From positions 367,501-431,500 of the forward strand of contig JAJTWR010000389.1 in NCBI GenBank assembly GCA_021613335.1: a DNA stretch of 64,000 nt, given 5' to 3'. This document shows positions 62,201 to 64,000 of the stretch, one piece after another. The DNA is from Whitmania pigra. Its lineage: Eukaryota > Annelida > Clitellata > Hirudinida > Haemopidae. The position numbers and the translations under genes were made by a program. Positions within the stretch are counted from its first letter, which is position 1. Each line of letters starts with the position of its first letter. The notes below the pieces were generated by a model, which was not told where the DNA came from, ran no database searches, and was given only the letters and a program-made list of their open reading frames with translations.

Positions 62201-64000
62201 TATGAAAAAATATGATTTTTAGGGGTCTACCAAAAATTGAAATTTTTTATTGTTCTTCCGCCGGATTAATTAGTTCGATAAATGTCTATCACGGTGTGAA
62301 ATATCTTTGTAAAAGTCGAACATGAAAAAAACAAAAGTTTTGTAATGGTCCCCCCTATGAAAAAATATGATTTTTAGGGGTCGAACAAAAATTGAAATTT
62401 ACTATGGTTCTTCCGCGGGATAAATTAGTTTGATAGGGGTCTATCACGGTGTGAAATATCTTTGTAAAAGTCAAACATGAAAAAAATAAAAATTTTGTAA
62501 TGGTCCCCCCTATGAAAAAATATGATTTTTAGGGGTCGACCAAAAATTGAAATTTTTATGGTTCTTCCGCGTAATGAATTAGTTCGATAAAGGTCTATCA
62601 CGGAGTAAAATATCTTTGTAAAAGTCAAACATGAAAAAAATAAAAATTTTGTAATGGTCCCCCCTATGAAAAAATATGAATTTTAGGGGTCGACCAAAAT
62701 TTGAAATTTTCTATGGTTTTTCCGCGTAATGAATTAGTTCGATAAGGTCTATCACGGAGTAAAATATCTTTGTAAAAGTCAAACATGAAAAAAAAAAAAT
62801 TTTGTAATGGTCCCCCCTACGAAAAAATATGATTTTTAGGGGTCGACCAAAAGTTGAATTTTTTAATGATTCTTCCGGGATTAATTAGTTCGATAAATGT
62901 CTATCACGGTGTAAAATATCTTTGTAAAAGTCGAACATGAAAAAAACAAAAATTTTGTAATGGTCCCCCCTATGAAAAAATATGATTTTTAGGGGTCGAC
63001 CAAAAGTTGAAATTTTTTTATGGTTCTTCCGCGGAATGAATTAGTTTGATAGGGGTCTATCACGGTGTGAAATATCTTTGTAAAAGTCGAACATGAAAAA
63101 AACAAAAATTTTGTAATGGTCCCCCTATGAAAAAATATGATTTTTAGGGGTCGACCAAAAGTTGAAATTTTTTATTGTTCTTCCGCGGATTAATTAGTTC
63201 GATAAATGTCTATCACGGGGTAAAATATCTTTGTAAAAGTCGAACATGAAAAAAACAAAAATTTTGTAATGGTCCCCCCTATGAAAAAATATGATTTTTA
63301 GGGGTCGACCAAAAGTTGAAATTTATTATGGTTCTTCCGCGGAATGAATTAGTTTGATAGGGGTCTATCACGGTGTGAAATATCTTTGTAAAAGTCGAAC
63401 ATGAAAAAAACAAAAGTTTGTAATGGTCCCCCCTATGAAAAAATATGATTTTTAGGGGTCGAACAAAAATTGAAATTTACTATGGTTCTTCCGCGGGATA
63501 AATTAGTTTGATAGGGGTCTATCACGGTGTGAAATATCTTTGTAAAAGTCAAACATGAAAAAAATAAAAATTTTGTAATGGTCCCCCCTATGAAAAAATA
63601 TGATTTTTAGGGGTCGACCAAAAATTGAAATTTTCTATGGTTCTTCCGCGTAATGAATTAGTTCGATAAAGGTCTATCACGGTGTAAAATATCTTTGTAA
63701 AAGTCAAACATGAAAAAAATAAAAATTTTGTAATGGTCCCCCCTATGAAAAAATATGATTTTTAGGGGTCGACCAAAAATTGAAATTTTCTATGGTTCTT
63801 CCGCGTAATGAATTAGTTCGATAAAGGTCTATCACGGAGTAAAATATCTTTGTAAAAGTCGAACATGAAAAAAACAAAAGTTTTGTAATGGTCCCCCCTA
63901 TGAAAAAATATGATTTTTAGGGGTCGACCAAAAATTGAAATTTTTTATTGTTCTTCCGCGGGATTAATTAGTTCGATAAATGTCTATCACGGTGTGAAAT
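56240..64000. repeat. Satellite DNA array, about 155-bp monomer, about 50 copies
   Basis: Head-to-tail monomers of about 155 bp run from about 56240 through the end of the window. Conserved landmarks in each unit: GGTCTATCACGG, ATCTTTGTAAAAGTC, GGTCCCCCCTATGA, TAGGGGTCGACC, and TTCTTCCGCGG followed by ATTAGTT. Variants differ at fixed places: TTTGATAGGGG versus TTCGATAAAGG, GTGTGAAAT versus GAGTAAAAT, and TAGGGGTCGACC versus TACTGGTCGACC. The first copy or two are the most diverged, as expected at an array edge. No coding capacity. Array size and A/T-tract content suit pericentromeric or other heterochromatin. Confidence 0.97.

Noticed and set aside
62425..62628. 67-residue ORF in the satellite
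   Set aside because: One monomer-and-a-bit of satellite happening to lack stops; neighbouring monomers do not keep the frame.
56240..64000. CRISPR-like array
   Set aside because: Units are contiguous about 155-bp monomers without unique spacers, in a eukaryotic genome; this is satellite DNA.

Overview
The window is eukaryotic (metazoan) nuclear DNA. It is AT-rich, its genes are split by GT-AG introns, and microsatellites and decayed transposons are common. The gene set (a Toll-like receptor with the two-cysteine-cluster layout, a SOL-1-type CUB protein, TBC1D22, ANKRD42, UBE2L3) points to an invertebrate, most likely a protostome such as an arthropod. I cannot name the species.

Layout: 0.9-6.3 kb (-) is TBC1D22, a Rab-GAP, reconstructed as 11 exons. 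9.3-21.0 kb (+) is a patatin-like phospholipase of 11 exons and 758 residues. It is convergent with ANKRD42 at 22.1-25.8 kb (-, 11 exons, 472 residues). 26.4-30.9 kb (-) holds two tandem two-exon BTB/C2H2 zinc-finger genes that look like sister duplicates. 32.6-36.5 kb (-) is a CUB-domain protein of the suppressor-of-lurcher (SOL-1) type, missing only its 5' exon(s). 39.8-41.9 kb (+) is an intronless Toll-like receptor. A Tc1/mariner remnant follows, then UBE2L3 at 43.1-44.1 kb (+, 4 exons, 154 residues). At 44.4-47.3 kb (-) lies a second Toll-like receptor with two frameshifts and a cut-off TIR domain, probably a pseudogene. 47.3-50.6 kb is gene-poor and holds DNA-transposon remnants. 50.6-55.3 kb (-) carries three intronless UBE2Z-like E2 copies: two intact and one 5'-truncated at a GC-rich minisatellite. 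A Helitron fragment and a LINE fragment lie between the two intact copies. From about 56.24 kb to the window end is a tandem satellite of about 155 bp per monomer, around 50 copies, still running at the edge.

Most genes are ordinary conserved single-copy housekeeping or signalling genes and do not form a pathway with each other. The unusual part is 39.8-64 kb, which moves from fast-evolving immune receptors, through a young tandem family of E2-like retrogenes with an altered HPN motif, into transposon debris and a satellite block. That pattern suggests the border of a heterochromatic region. Exon borders were worked out by hand from splice consensus, phase continuity and remembered protein families. 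Codon arithmetic closes for every reconstructed gene, but no alignment was run.
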